DNA from: Candidatus Saccharimonadales bacterium
GTDB lineage: Bacteria > Patescibacteriota > Saccharimonadia > Saccharimonadales > Saccharimonadaceae
Direction: 5' to 3'
Length of the DNA stretch: 38,667 bases
NCBI GenBank assembly: GCA_030146045.1
Contig: JASLDG010000043.1
Span: forward strand, 1 to 38,667
A program made the position numbers and the translations under genes. The notes beneath the pieces are model-generated. The model was not told the DNA's origin. It worked only from the letters and a program-made list of their open reading frames with translations, and made no database searches. Positions 8,286 to 15,479 of this stretch are shown one piece after another. Within the stretch, counting starts at the first letter, position 1. Each line of letters starts with the position of its first letter.

Positions 8286-8941
8286 TACGTCAACTCCTTT
8301 ATCTTGTCTGCGATATCGTTCGTATGATCGCGCAGGGCTGCATCATAATTCGTCATACCGAGTTTGTTCAACCGACGACCCGCTACTTTAACGTATCCGT
8401 TCATCACAAGTTCATATGCGCCATTAGCTTTGGCACAAAATTCAGCAAACTCTTTTTGACTCGCTCCTAAATGCTTCTCAAGCTCGACAAGCTCTGTCTT
8501 GAGATTCGTCACAACCACCAGCTGATCGCGCACATTCGCCGTAATCGCGCCCAACTGACCTTGGTAATTTGCCGTCTCAAGCGGAGTCAGGCCGCCCCGA
8601 GTAAGTATAGCTTTCACTTCCTGGTACTCAGCCTTCATACCAAGAAGCAGGTCATTCTCGTTCGCAAGTACACTACGAATCTCGTCAATTTCCAACTGCA
8701 ATCGCTCTTGCGCCACGCGAGCACGCTTAGCCTCACGCAAAATATGCGCGTCGCGTACATCTGCCAAGTGCTCAAGATACTGCGTACGAATAATATATTT
8801 TTCGCGAGAGAGTGATTGCAAATCAATCTCACGAACTCGACGCACTCCATTGTCACGCAAAAACCCGCGCAGTACACCCGAGCGGTCACGCCGCGCTGCA
8901 AGCCGGCCATACACGCGCACCCATAACGAAACACTCATTGG
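8285..8941 (-). CDS. Coiled-coil protein
   Basis: 218 residues from ATG 8941; the frame also allows a GTG at 8992 or a TTG at 9007 that would overlap the upstream gene. None has a clear ribosome binding site. The protein is nearly all helix with a predicted coiled coil (about 60-190: HILREAKRARVAQERLQLEIDE and later DQLVVVTNLKTELVELEKHL). No signal peptide or membrane segment. No family was recognised. It lies between an OmpA-domain anchor and a membrane coiled-coil protein and shares a TAATG overlap with the latter, so it may be the cytoplasmic part of an envelope complex. Confidence 0.6.
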   Translation of the reverse strand, partial: PMSVSLWVRVYGRLAARRDRSGVLRGFLRDNGVRRVREIDLQSLSREKYIIRTQYLEHLADVRDAHILREAKRARVAQERLQLEIDEIRSVLANENDLLLGMKAEYQEVKAILTRGGLTPLETANYQGQLGAITANVRDQLVVVTNLKTELVELEKHLGASQKEFAEFCAKANGAYELVMNGYVKVAGRRLNKLGMTNYDAALRDHTNDIADKIKELT

Positions 8942-8969
8942 CGTATGTTCGTAGCGCTGCAGCTTCGCT

Positions 8970-10259
8970 TTACCCACGACACGTCCCGCCACTATCCATC
9001 GTGACAATCACGACGCGATTCGCTTGCGCTTTTTCGCTACTCCACTTGCCGTCAGCACCAGCTTCTGGCACACGGCCGTCAAAATCACTTGATCCGCGCC
9101 CCTCAGCCGCGATGGATGCAGCGCTGACACCACGAGCAACCAGCAGCTTCTTGACTGCTTCGGCACGATTTTTCGACAATGCATTCGTCGCTTCAGCCAC
9201 ACCGCTTGGTCGGGCTGAGTAGCCTTCGATCGTCAGCTTCGCCCCGCGACATTTCTGGTAGTTTGCGATAATACCATCAAGCGACTGATTTGCCTTAGCT
9301 TCGTCCTGAATCGTTGCCGTATCAGGTTTAAATCCAATCGAATTCTCGCCAAGCTTATATACCACCACACCACCTGCAATACCATTCACCTCCGCCGTCT
9401 GCACTGGCTTGTCTGTCTTCACGCTGTCGGACGCCACCACAGTATCATCCGTGACGAGCTCGGCACCCATGTAGCGAAATATCTGCGCGTAAATATTGCG
9501 GAGATTGCGTTTCTCGGTCGCATCAAGCGGCTGCTGTGGTGTGGTAGTCACACCCAAGCCAGACCACACAATCTTGACGCCCTCAAGATCACCCGATGTA
9601 ATGGTTCCACCTTGCTTGAGCTTAGCCAGCACATCAGCTGGATCAGCGTGGAGTAAGTCACCATTGGCAAAATTGAGCGGCTGCGTATCCGAAAGGCCCG
9701 ATCCGATCGCTATGACAAGTGGTGATTTTTTGCTTGGCGATGTTGTCACCGCACGCCCAGCCGCAACAATATTATTAAAATAGTCCGCGCCCTTTTCGTC
9801 GGCTGGTTTTTTGATAGCCGCGCCGACTTCGTCGATCGTTTTGGTCGAATTCTTGATAAACGACCCAACGTTGCCTGATTTTTTTACCTTCAGGTCATTC
9901 AGTTTGATCCGTTGGCCGCTTGGTGTCGCTGAATATACATACAGGTTCAGATCGCCATCTGTTTTAGCAAGCGAGTTACGCACATACTTGTCTGCCTCTT
10001 CTGTCAGGGTAGGCACCGGACTATTCGCCGTATTTCCCACCACGAGCGCCAAGCTATCGCTCGCATAATCTTCGTCGGCCGGACACGAATCAACCGTAAG
10101 TCCAAAACTTGGCTTAGCATAGTGTGCTGCTTCGCACTTAGCAATTGCACTATTGACATTGATATACGTCATGCCGAATACAGCACTGGCGATCACCAGT
10201 ACCGCACCGATACCGATCAACCACGGTTTCGCATCTTCAAAATCAAAGTCAAAGTCCAT
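8970..10259 (-). CDS. Membrane-anchored OmpA/MotB-domain protein
   Basis: 429 residues. Residues 1-13 are acidic (MDFDFDFEDAKPW), then one membrane helix (LIGIGAVLVIASAVFGMTYI, about 14-33), so the rest faces outward. The middle (about 60-270) has a VWA-like look: a strand SLALVVGNTANSPVPT, later SPLVIAIGSGLSDTQPL and VKIVWSGLGVTTT. The C-terminal 110 residues are an OmpA-like peptidoglycan-binding domain: NSIGFKPDTATI, KLTIEGYSARPSG, LSKNRAEAVKKLLVARGV, AEGRGSSDF, and EKAQANRVVIVTM. OmpA domains bind diaminopimelate-type peptidoglycan. First gene of a five-gene minus-strand operon. Confidence 0.82.
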   Translation of the reverse strand: MDFDFDFEDAKPWLIGIGAVLVIASAVFGMTYINVNSAIAKCEAAHYAKPSFGLTVDSCPADEDYASDSLALVVGNTANSPVPTLTEEADKYVRNSLAKTDGDLNLYVYSATPSGQRIKLNDLKVKKSGNVGSFIKNSTKTIDEVGAAIKKPADEKGADYFNNIVAAGRAVTTSPSKKSPLVIAIGSGLSDTQPLNFANGDLLHADPADVLAKLKQGGTITSGDLEGVKIVWSGLGVTTTPQQPLDATEKRNLRNIYAQIFRYMGAELVTDDTVVASDSVKTDKPVQTAEVNGIAGGVVVYKLGENSIGFKPDTATIQDEAKANQSLDGIIANYQKCRGAKLTIEGYSARPSGVAEATNALSKNRAEAVKKLLVARGVSAASIAAEGRGSSDFDGRVPEAGADGKWSSEKAQANRVVIVTMDSGGTCRG

Positions 10260-10318
10260 TCGCTCTCAGCACTTTCCACACCCATTTATACTTTCGTATT
10301 ACTATAGCATGCACAGCT

Positions 10319-10324
10319 TAAAAT
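10319..10324 (+). promoter_or_regulatory. Possible leaderless -10 box
   Basis: TAAAAT ends six bases before the ATG at 10331, the spacing seen at other leaderless genes here. No good -35 was found, so support is modest. Confidence 0.35.
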
Positions 10325-10330
10325 AGACAG

Positions 10331-10582
10331 ATGCCGCTTGCTTTTTTAGAGCAGGGGAGTACACTGAGAAGCCGCATCTACGTAGACGCGCTCAACACGC
10401 TTGCCAACACCGCCCATGACATACAAACTACCCTGACAACTGCCACCATCGAAGACCTCTTGACTCCCGAAAAAGAGCACGAACTATTCGACCCATATCG
10501 TCTCCGCAAAATAGGCCGTGCGGTGCGCCTGCTCGAAAAGGCCAATGGGGTGAATATGACATATCGCGACCACGCTGCATAA
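10331..10582 (+). CDS. Small hypothetical protein
   Basis: 83 residues, soluble, no family recognised. It is largely helical with a polar character (STLRSRIYVDALNTLANTAH, then DPYRLRKIGRAVRLLEKANG). There is no ribosome binding site upstream; TAAAAT lies six bases before the ATG. It is divergent from the OmpA-domain gene with 71 bases between the starts, and a bidirectional hairpin terminator begins right at its stop codon. These signals make it a likely real gene, but the function is unknown. Confidence 0.55.
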   Translation: MPLAFLEQGSTLRSRIYVDALNTLANTAHDIQTTLTTATIEDLLTPEKEHELFDPYRLRKIGRAVRLLEKANGVNMTYRDHAA

Positions 10583-10609
10583 AAAGCCAGCGGCAGGCAC
10601 GCTGGCTTT
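10583..10609. terminator. Bidirectional terminator
   Basis: AAAGCCAGCG (10583-10592) pairs with CGCTGGCTTT (10600-10609) across a 7-base loop. On the minus strand the stem runs into a T-run (GGCTTTTTATG), so it should stop the 23-codon gene well; on the plus strand the tail is shorter. Confidence 0.75.
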
Positions 10610-10615
10610 CATAGA

Positions 10616-10687
10616 TTAGTTCTGCTTTTTTGGTTTACGGATCTCGCGTTTTGGCCGATCCTTACCCTTGGCAGTAGTTGCAAACAT
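10616..10687 (-). CDS. 23-residue basic peptide
   Basis: A very short ORF, rich in Lys, Arg and Pro: it starts MFATTAKGKDRPKRE and ends RKPKKQN. GAAAGGA lies nine bases before the ATG. The stop is followed within ten bases by a strong terminator for this strand. That pairing of ribosome binding site, ORF and terminator is the evidence for a real gene. The charge suggests RNA or DNA binding or a ribosome-associated role, but this is a guess. A TATACT at 10798-10793 could be its promoter, leaving about 100 bases of leader. Confidence 0.5.
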   Translation of the reverse strand: MFATTAKGKDRPKREIRKPKKQN

Positions 10688-10802
10688 AGGCAAACATCCT
10701 TTCGTGGTCAGAGTTGATACGAATAGGGGGATGAATGCTAGCTTTTCATGATTATTTGATAATCTCCTTTACCTACCTCTATAGTATAGCACAAGCGTAA
10801 CC

Positions 10803-10831
10803 TTGTATTTACATTAGAAACATGCTATAAT
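10803..10831 (+). promoter_or_regulatory. Promoter of the 38-codon ORF
   Basis: TTGTAT at 10803-10808, a 17-base spacer and TATAAT at 10826-10831. The -10 ends six bases before ATG 10838, so the transcript should be leaderless. Confidence 0.6.
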
Positions 10832-10837
10832 GAAGAT

Positions 10838-10954
10838 ATGGACAGATTCGTTTCATACCAGTATTACCCAATAGCTGTCGTTGACAATCACGACATTATT
10901 GGTAATGGCACCAAGCGCGGTGCACACGGTATGGCTTATCTCACTCTTTCTTAA
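10838..10954 (+). CDS. 38-residue leaderless small ORF
   Basis: Starts MDRFVSYQYYPIAVV and ends GAHGMAYLTLS; no family recognised. There is no ribosome binding site, but a good promoter places the first transcribed base at or next to the ATG. The ORF ends 114 bases before the GNAT gene on the same strand, with hairpin-forming sequence between. It could be a short protein, or a leader ORF that tunes expression of the acetyltransferase. It is too short for coding statistics, so confidence is moderate. Confidence 0.45.
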   Translation: MDRFVSYQYYPIAVVDNHDIIGNGTKRGAHGMAYLTLS

Positions 10955-10974
10955 TACAACTCACTCCGGTACCA

Positions 10975-10997
10975 GATAAGCCTCCAAGAGGTTTATC
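10975..10997 (+). promoter_or_regulatory. Hairpin in the leader of the GNAT gene
   Basis: GATAAGCCTC and GAGGTTTATC pair (10 bp with one G-T) across a 3-base loop. The inner CCAAG can instead pair with CTTGG about 25 bases downstream (near 11011-11015), so two exclusive folds are possible. No T-run follows the first hairpin. Confidence 0.35.
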
Positions 10998-11067
10998 TTC
11001 GGTTCAAACTCCTTGGCGGCTTGTCCGGTCTCAGAAACATTGAGGCCACAACAGAAAGGAGAGGATC

Positions 11068-11760
11068 ATGGCATTTGGTCCAATTATGCGATTCACGGTG
11101 GGTGAGCTCCGTATCGAACTGGCGCCACTGACACGCGAGTCGATGAGCGAGTTTGTCGAGTACGCTCATGGTGGCGGCATGCAACGTAACAGCATCACAC
11201 GCTATCTGGGGCGACAGAGCGCGCCCGTGCTAGAAGATGAGTACGAATGGTTCGATAAGGCTCGCACCAGCAAAACCAACCTTGTTTGGGGCATCTGGGT
11301 AGTAGAGCAAGGTCAGCGGACACTCATCGGGAGCTCCGCACTCGAACACATTGGAGAAGAGGGGAACGCTGATTTTATCCGCCAGGCCACTAGCGGCTCG
11401 ATGATCTTCCGCCCGGAATACTGGGGCAGGGGGATTGCCAGCGCCGCCCACAAGGCGCGCACCTGGTACGCCTTTCAGCACCTGGGGCTGCACCGCATCA
11501 AATCAGCGGTCATCCAGGGAAACGGTGGTAGTCACAAGGCGCTTAGTCGCAGTGGCTACACCCTTGTGTACACCGAGCGCAACGAACAATTCAGCGATGG
11601 CGGCCTGCGCCACCTCGACTGCCTCGAGTGCCTCAACCCTCTCAACCTCTTCTGGCGCCAGTGGTGGCACGGCGACACCCCGCCCGCCTCCTCACGCCGA
11701 TCCCGGCAGCTCACTCGAGATGTCATGGCCTGGGCCGAAGAGAACGTGGAGCTGGCCTAG
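11068..11760 (+). CDS. GNAT N-acetyltransferase, RimJ/RimL type
   Basis: 230 residues. Transfers an acetyl group from acetyl-CoA to an amine. The acetyl-CoA pyrophosphate loop is at YWGRGIASAAHKA (about 117-129), after the strand SGSMIFRPE, and is followed by the usual HRIKSAVIQGNGGSHKALSRSGY. The N-terminal strands (FTVGELRIELAPLTRES) fit the ribosomal-protein acetyltransferase branch. The C-terminal 50 residues, rich in Trp and Arg, extend past the domain. The start is set by AGAAAGGAGAGG six bases upstream. Codon use looks more GC-rich than its neighbours. The substrate is unknown; a self-protection or antibiotic target is possible. Confidence 0.85.
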   Translation: MAFGPIMRFTVGELRIELAPLTRESMSEFVEYAHGGGMQRNSITRYLGRQSAPVLEDEYEWFDKARTSKTNLVWGIWVVEQGQRTLIGSSALEHIGEEGNADFIRQATSGSMIFRPEYWGRGIASAAHKARTWYAFQHLGLHRIKSAVIQGNGGSHKALSRSGYTLVYTERNEQFSDGGLRHLDCLECLNPLNLFWRQWWHGDTPPASSRRSRQLTRDVMAWAEENVELA

Positions 11761-11777
11761 TAGTCAGACCTACACAA

Positions 11778-11813
11778 GCCCTCCTGCACGTTAAACTCGT
11801 GCGGGAGGGCATT
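11778..11813 (+). terminator. Terminator of the GNAT gene
   Basis: GCCCTCCTGCACG (11778-11790) pairs with CGTGCGGGAGGGC (11798-11810) with one mismatch and a 7-base loop; ATTTC follows. Stable stem, short T tail. Confidence 0.7.
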
Positions 11814-11832
11814 TCACACATTATGTGTCACG

Positions 11833-11864
11833 AAAAGAGCCGAGGTAGGCAACCTGGCTCTTTT
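11833..11864. terminator. Bidirectional terminator of the HTH gene
   Basis: AAAAGAGCC (11833-11841) pairs with GGCTCTTTT (11856-11864), with an inner GGT/ACC pairing. Both strands end in TTTT, so it can stop the minus-strand HTH gene, which ends at 11918, as well as plus-strand readthrough. Confidence 0.7.
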
Positions 11865-11917
11865 GTAGCTACCATTCCTGCTTCTTTGCTTACTTTCCCT
11901 GTAAGTTGTACGGGCAA

Positions 11918-12259
11918 CTACATCGAAAGCTTCAAGACGGCTCGTTCTAACAGATTAATTCTCTCCTCAAGCTCCTTAATCTTATTTGTGTCTCGTCGAA
12001 CCTCGGTCGTATGTACCTCGCTTGATAACGAGAGCATTCTGTTTTTGTGCCTCTCTTGGTAAACTTTGGGAGAAATCTCTTTCAGCGAGACAGACTCCGC
12101 AACCTCCTTCGGGATCATCCACATCTCACCAAAACTCTTTGACTCCTTTTTCGCACCCGGGAAAATCTTTCCATCTTGTATTTTCCGACGAATAGTGTGT
12201 GAGCTAATGTCAAACTTTTTTGCTAATTCGCTTACCTGAACATATTCCTTACTATCCAT
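11918..12259 (-). CDS. Excisionase/MerR-like HTH protein
   Basis: 113 residues. The N-terminal 55 residues form an HTH of the excisionase/MerR type: YVQVSELAKKFDISSHTIRRK, then a wing (DGKIFPGAKK) and WMIPKEVAE. The C-terminal third is a coiled coil (NKIKELEERINLLERAVLKL) for dimerisation. ATG 12259 follows AAGGAG by six bases and is preferred to the GTG two codons upstream. No phage or integrase gene is next to it, so it is more likely a transcription factor than a recombination cofactor. An inverted repeat lies between its promoter and radC. Confidence 0.75.
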   Translation of the reverse strand: MDSKEYVQVSELAKKFDISSHTIRRKIQDGKIFPGAKKESKSFGEMWMIPKEVAESVSLKEISPKVYQERHKNRMLSLSSEVHTTEVRRDTNKIKELEERINLLERAVLKLSM

Positions 12260-12280
12260 AAACACTCCTTATGCTTAATT

Positions 12281-12309
12281 ATTATACAGTGGCGTAGGTC
12301 ACAGCACAA
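12281..12309 (-). promoter_or_regulatory. Promoter of the HTH gene
   Basis: On the minus strand, TTGTGC (12309-12304), a 17-base spacer and TATAAT (12286-12281). It is followed by AAGGAG and ATG 12259. Confidence 0.65.
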
Positions 12310-12312
12310 GCC

Positions 12313-12344
12313 TGACGTGCATTGAACTGCATCGAAGCACGTCA
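12313..12344. repeat. Inverted repeat, possible operator
   Basis: TGACGTGC (12313-12320) and GCACGTCA (12337-12344) are perfect complements with 16 bases between. It lies between the divergent promoters of the HTH gene and radC. Confidence 0.45.
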
Positions 12345-12413
12345 CTGAGCAACGAGCAATCAAGCAACGACAAGGTTATGTGTCCATTCACCACAACAAG
12401 TTCGTCCGCAGGT

Positions 12414-12421
12414 GATATACT
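12414..12421 (+). promoter_or_regulatory. Leaderless -10 box of radC
   Basis: TATACT at 12416-12421, with TG at 12413-12414 giving an extended -10. It ends six bases before ATG 12428, and no ribosome binding site is present. Confidence 0.6.
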
Positions 12422-12427
12422 AAGCTT

Positions 12428-13072
12428 ATGGTTAAAATATCTGACCAGCGCAAAGATACGCGACCTCGCGAGAAGCTACAAGCACGCGGCGCCGAAGCGC
12501 TCTCGGACTACGAACTCTTGATGGCAATTATCAGCAGTGGTAATGCACAGGCAGATGTAACGAAAATTGCGCGAAACGTACAAAAGCTGCTGGCAGGGAA
12601 AGGTAGTGCACTGACCTACGAAGACCTACTGGCAGTCAAAAGTCTTGGCCCAGCCAAGGCCACGCAAATCATGGCGGGCTACGAGCTCTGGCGCCGGCAG
12701 TTTGAAATCTCCGAACGACCAATCATCGACAGCCCCGAAAAAGTCGTTGAACAGCTCGCTGACATTCGCGACAAAAAGCAGGAATATTTTGTTTGCCTGA
12801 CGCTTGACGGCGCGAACCGCCTCATCGCCAAACGCGTCATTTCCATCGGCACCCTCACAAGCTCACTCGTCCATCCGCGCGAAGTCTTCGCCGATGCCAT
12901 CACCGACCGCGCAGCAAGTATCATTGTGGCGCATAATCACCCAAGTGAAAACTTAGAGCCGAGTAAGGCAGATAAGGATGTAACCATCAGGCTAAAAGAC
13001 GCCGGAGAGCTTCTGGGAATCACACTTCTCGACCATCTCGTACTCACAAAAGACTCGTTCATCAAAATTTAA
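12428..13072 (+). CDS. radC: RadC-family JAB/MPN protein
   Basis: 214 residues, close to full family length (about 220). Residues 1-95 hold the helix-hairpin-helix part (LSDYELLMAIISSGN, VKSLGPAKATQIMAGYEL). The MPN domain follows with the complete JAMM zinc signature: H169-x-H171-P-S and D182, after HPREVFADAITDRAASIIVAHN. The family was first linked to DNA repair, but its biochemical role is not settled; homologues often sit in mobile or defence regions. Here it stands directly before the type I restriction genes, with its own leaderless promoter, and may be part of the island. Confidence 0.9.
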   Translation: MVKISDQRKDTRPREKLQARGAEALSDYELLMAIISSGNAQADVTKIARNVQKLLAGKGSALTYEDLLAVKSLGPAKATQIMAGYELWRRQFEISERPIIDSPEKVVEQLADIRDKKQEYFVCLTLDGANRLIAKRVISIGTLTSSLVHPREVFADAITDRAASIIVAHNHPSENLEPSKADKDVTIRLKDAGELLGITLLDHLVLTKDSFIKI

Positions 13073-13083
13073 CTTGTCAGGGG

Positions 13084-13092
13084 TGGTATAAT
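13084..13092 (+). promoter_or_regulatory. Extended -10 promoter of hsdM
   Basis: TGG followed by TATAAT (13087-13092). The -35 is weak. A leader with AGAGGTGA precedes ATG 13120. Confidence 0.6.
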
Positions 13093-13119
13093 AGACACAA
13101 GAGAGGTGACCATTCCGAA

Positions 13120-14595
13120 ATGGAGATTCAAGACATACAATCAAAACTTTGGGCAGCGGCCGACAAACTGCGGGGCAACATCAGTTCGAGTGACTATAAA
13201 TACGTGGTGCTGGGGCTCATTTTCCTCAAGTATATTTCTGATGCGTTCGAAACACAGTACAAAAAAGCCGAGTCAGAGAACTACGACCCCGAAGACCGAG
13301 ACTTTTATCTTGCCGACAATGTCTTCTGGGTGCCAAAAGAGGCTCGCTGGGAGCACTTGGTGGCAAATGCCAAACAGCCAACTATTGGCGTGTTGATTGA
13401 TGACGCCATGGATGCCGTCGAGCGCGACAACTCATCGCTTAAAGGTGTTCTGCCGAAAAACTACGCCCGCGAAGCCCTTGATAAGCGCCGCCTCGGTGAG
13501 CTTATCGACCTCTTCACTAATATGACCTTCCAGTCAGACAATGCTAAGGACCTGCTCGGCCAAGTCTATGAATACTTCATGGGTATGTTTGCCGACAGCG
13601 AGGGCAAGCACGGCGGTGAATTCTACACCCCGCGCTCAATTGTGAAATTGCTTGTAGAAATGCTCGAGCCGTACGGTGGCCGCGTGTATGATCCAGCCTG
13701 TGGTAGTGGCGGTATGTTTGTACAAAGCGAAAAGTTCGTCGAGGAACACGCTGGACGCATTGGTGATATTGCTATCTATGGCCAAGAGCTCAACGAAACA
13801 ACCTGGCGCCTCGCCAAAATGAACATGGCCATTCGTGGTATTGATGCCGATATTCGCCGCGGCGACACGTTCCATGACGACAAATTCCCCGACCTCAAGG
13901 CCGATTACATCATCGCCAACCCACCATTTAATATCAGCGATTGGGGCGTCGAGCACCTGCAAGACGACATCCGCTGGCGCTACGGCGTGCCGCCAAAAGG
14001 CAATGCCAACTACGGCTGGATTCAGCACATGATTCACCACTTGTCACCAAAGGGCACGGCCGGATTTGTGCTGGCAAATGGTAGCATGAGTAGTCAAAGT
14101 AGCGGTGAAGGTGAGATTCGCAAGAAATTACTCGAAGCCGGCCTTGTAGATTGTATTGTCACCCTCCCAAGCCAGCTGTTCTTCAATACTGGCATTCCGG
14201 CATGTCTGTGGTTTGTTTCTCGTGACCGTGCTAATCGCAGTGGCAAAACGCTGTTTATTGATGGTCGTAATCTTGGTAAGATGGTCACGCGCCGCAATCG
14301 TGAGCTTACGCCGGAAGACATTGCGAAAGTCGCCAGTGCATATCATAATTTCAAAACGCAAAATGGTGAATATGAAGATATGCCGGGCTTTGCCAAAGCT
14401 GCGACGCTTGATGAAATCAAAGAGCATGACTACGTTCTGATCCCTGGCCGCTATGTTGGCAGTGAAGAGGTTGAGGAGGATGACGAAGCTTTTGCCGAGA
14501 AGATAGAACGTCTGACTGCCGACCTGAACGAGCAATTCGCCAAGTCTCATGAGCTAGAGGAAAAAATCAAAGCCAATTTGGAGAAAATTGAATGA
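13120..14595 (+). CDS. hsdM: Type I restriction system methyltransferase
   Basis: 491 residues, normal for HsdM. It methylates adenine N6 in the site chosen by HsdS, using S-adenosylmethionine. The helical N-terminal domain (about 5-150: IQSKLWAAADKLRGN, YKYVVLGLIFLKYISD) is followed by the Rossmann methyltransferase domain. Motif I is DPACGSGGMF (191-200) and motif IV is NPPF (267-270). The C-terminal coiled coil (about 455-491) contacts HsdS. The sequence looks intact. Its promoter reads into the inserted KAP module, so hsdS expression would pass through that module. Confidence 0.97.
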   Translation: MEIQDIQSKLWAAADKLRGNISSSDYKYVVLGLIFLKYISDAFETQYKKAESENYDPEDRDFYLADNVFWVPKEARWEHLVANAKQPTIGVLIDDAMDAVERDNSSLKGVLPKNYAREALDKRRLGELIDLFTNMTFQSDNAKDLLGQVYEYFMGMFADSEGKHGGEFYTPRSIVKLLVEMLEPYGGRVYDPACGSGGMFVQSEKFVEEHAGRIGDIAIYGQELNETTWRLAKMNMAIRGIDADIRRGDTFHDDKFPDLKADYIIANPPFNISDWGVEHLQDDIRWRYGVPPKGNANYGWIQHMIHHLSPKGTAGFVLANGSMSSQSSGEGEIRKKLLEAGLVDCIVTLPSQLFFNTGIPACLWFVSRDRANRSGKTLFIDGRNLGKMVTRRNRELTPEDIAKVASAYHNFKTQNGEYEDMPGFAKAATLDEIKEHDYVLIPGRYVGSEEVEEDDEAFAEKIERLTADLNEQFAKSHELEEKIKANLEKIE

Positions 14596-14638
14596 TAGCT
14601 AATCGTACGAAAGGTTCGAGAAAGTTGGAGAGTGAGAG

Positions 14639-15130
14639 ATGAGACAATTTCTTGCAAAAGTTGGGACCGTCTTTTATCGTATATTCGGTAAAGACGCTAT
14701 AGATGATAGAACTCAATCCTATCGTTCTAATTTTTATCAGCTACAGAACATGATGACGCAGAATACACTTGAAGCCGACAAGGCTCTAGCCACTTTTTCC
14801 ATTGCAGCACTGGCCGCACTTGCGGCACTGAATCAGGCTATCTTTATCCCTTACGGATGGCTCTCGTTTATTACACTAGTTTGTTTTATTGCAGTTATAT
14901 TCATTGTCATCATAGGTTACGCTGTCTCTAATCAGCTTCTTATCGATGCGCAGAAAAAACTAACTAGAAATTATCTTGAATCGCCATTAACATCCTTGAA
15001 TAAAGGGATTGAAAAGCCTCGTTTTGCCAAACTTAGCCGCCTATTGAACATTACGAGTATGTCATTATTTCTAGTCGGTACAGTACTGTTTGTTATTTTG
15101 CTTGGTTTATACATAAAAGGAGTTGAGTGA
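14639..15130 (+). CDS. Small membrane protein of the KAP module
   Basis: 163 residues, no known family. A basic N-terminus (RQFLAKVGTVFYRIFGKDA) is followed by a polar helix, then two hydrophobic helices (about 55-72 and 77-103), a soluble loop (about 104-140) and a last helix (about 139-160). The count fits three membrane segments. GGAGAGTGAG lies just before the ATG. It begins 44 bases after hsdM, and the next start is four bases past its stop. Most bacterial KAP NTPases carry membrane helices inserted in their own ATPase domain; here the NTPase has none, so this protein may supply the membrane anchor. AT-richer than hsdM. Confidence 0.65.
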   Translation: MRQFLAKVGTVFYRIFGKDAIDDRTQSYRSNFYQLQNMMTQNTLEADKALATFSIAALAALAALNQAIFIPYGWLSFITLVCFIAVIFIVIIGYAVSNQLLIDAQKKLTRNYLESPLTSLNKGIEKPRFAKLSRLLNITSMSLFLVGTVLFVILLGLYIKGVE

Positions 15131-15133
15131 ATT

Positions 15134-15382
15134 ATGAGTAGCGAAGATAACTATAGCCATCAGGGAGATCGTCAAGTAATTGGAGAGACTTTTAGCGCAG
15201 CCAATGTATCCCAGCCTACTGAGCCGCAATTAGCGACTAAAGGTTTCACAGCTAATAATATCCAGCAGCCGATGGAACCACCGAGGGCGGTAAACACCGA
15301 TAACAATGGATTTACTGCTGACAGTATCCAACTACCTATACAACAGCCCGAGCCAATGGAGGAAAATGATGACCGAGATTAG
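15134..15382 (+). CDS. Disordered protein with a repeated short motif
   Basis: 82 residues, acidic, low in hydrophobics and probably disordered. It carries three copies of one motif: F20-S-A-A-N-V-S-Q-P28-T-E-P, F38-T-A-N-N-I-Q-Q-P46-M-E-P and F60-T-A-D-S-I-Q-L-P68, each after a Gly two or one residue earlier. Copies are 18 and 22 residues apart. The fourth copy is in the next small gene. Such repeats usually bind several copies of one partner, here perhaps the KAP NTPase or the membrane protein. AAGGAG lies 12 bases before the ATG. No known family was recognised. Confidence 0.6.
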   Translation: MSSEDNYSHQGDRQVIGETFSAANVSQPTEPQLATKGFTANNIQQPMEPPRAVNTDNNGFTADSIQLPIQQPEPMEENDDRD

Positions 15383-15479
15383 ACTAATTGATGATGACTC
15401 TACAGACATCAAGGCGAGTATATCCGCATCAAACATACAGATGCCTGCTGAGGCTTCCAATGACGAGAGCGAAGATTGA
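15369..15479 (+). CDS. 36-residue protein with the same motif
   Basis: A short ORF in a different frame from its two neighbours. It overlaps the end of the 82-residue gene by 14 bases and its stop overlaps the KAP start (ATG at 15479) by one base. GGAGG lies six bases before ATG 15369 (an ATG at 15366 is too close). The product is acidic and includes I18-S-A-S-N-I-Q-M-P26, which matches the motif repeated in the 82-residue protein. Coupled starts and the shared motif are the evidence that it is real. Confidence 0.6.
   Translation: MTEIRLIDDDSTDIKASISASNIQMPAEASNDESED

Noticed and set aside
6945..10259. Zorya-like (ZorAB) system
   Set aside because: The OmpA-domain protein is much longer than ZorB and has a VWA-like middle; the membrane protein lacks MotA-type features, and no ZorC or ZorD gene is present.
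11918..12259. Phage excisionase with an attachment site
   Set aside because: No integrase, tRNA or direct repeat nearby.
15134..15382. CRISPR-like or DNA tandem repeat
   Set aside because: The repeat is visible only at protein level; the DNA copies differ and are unevenly spaced.
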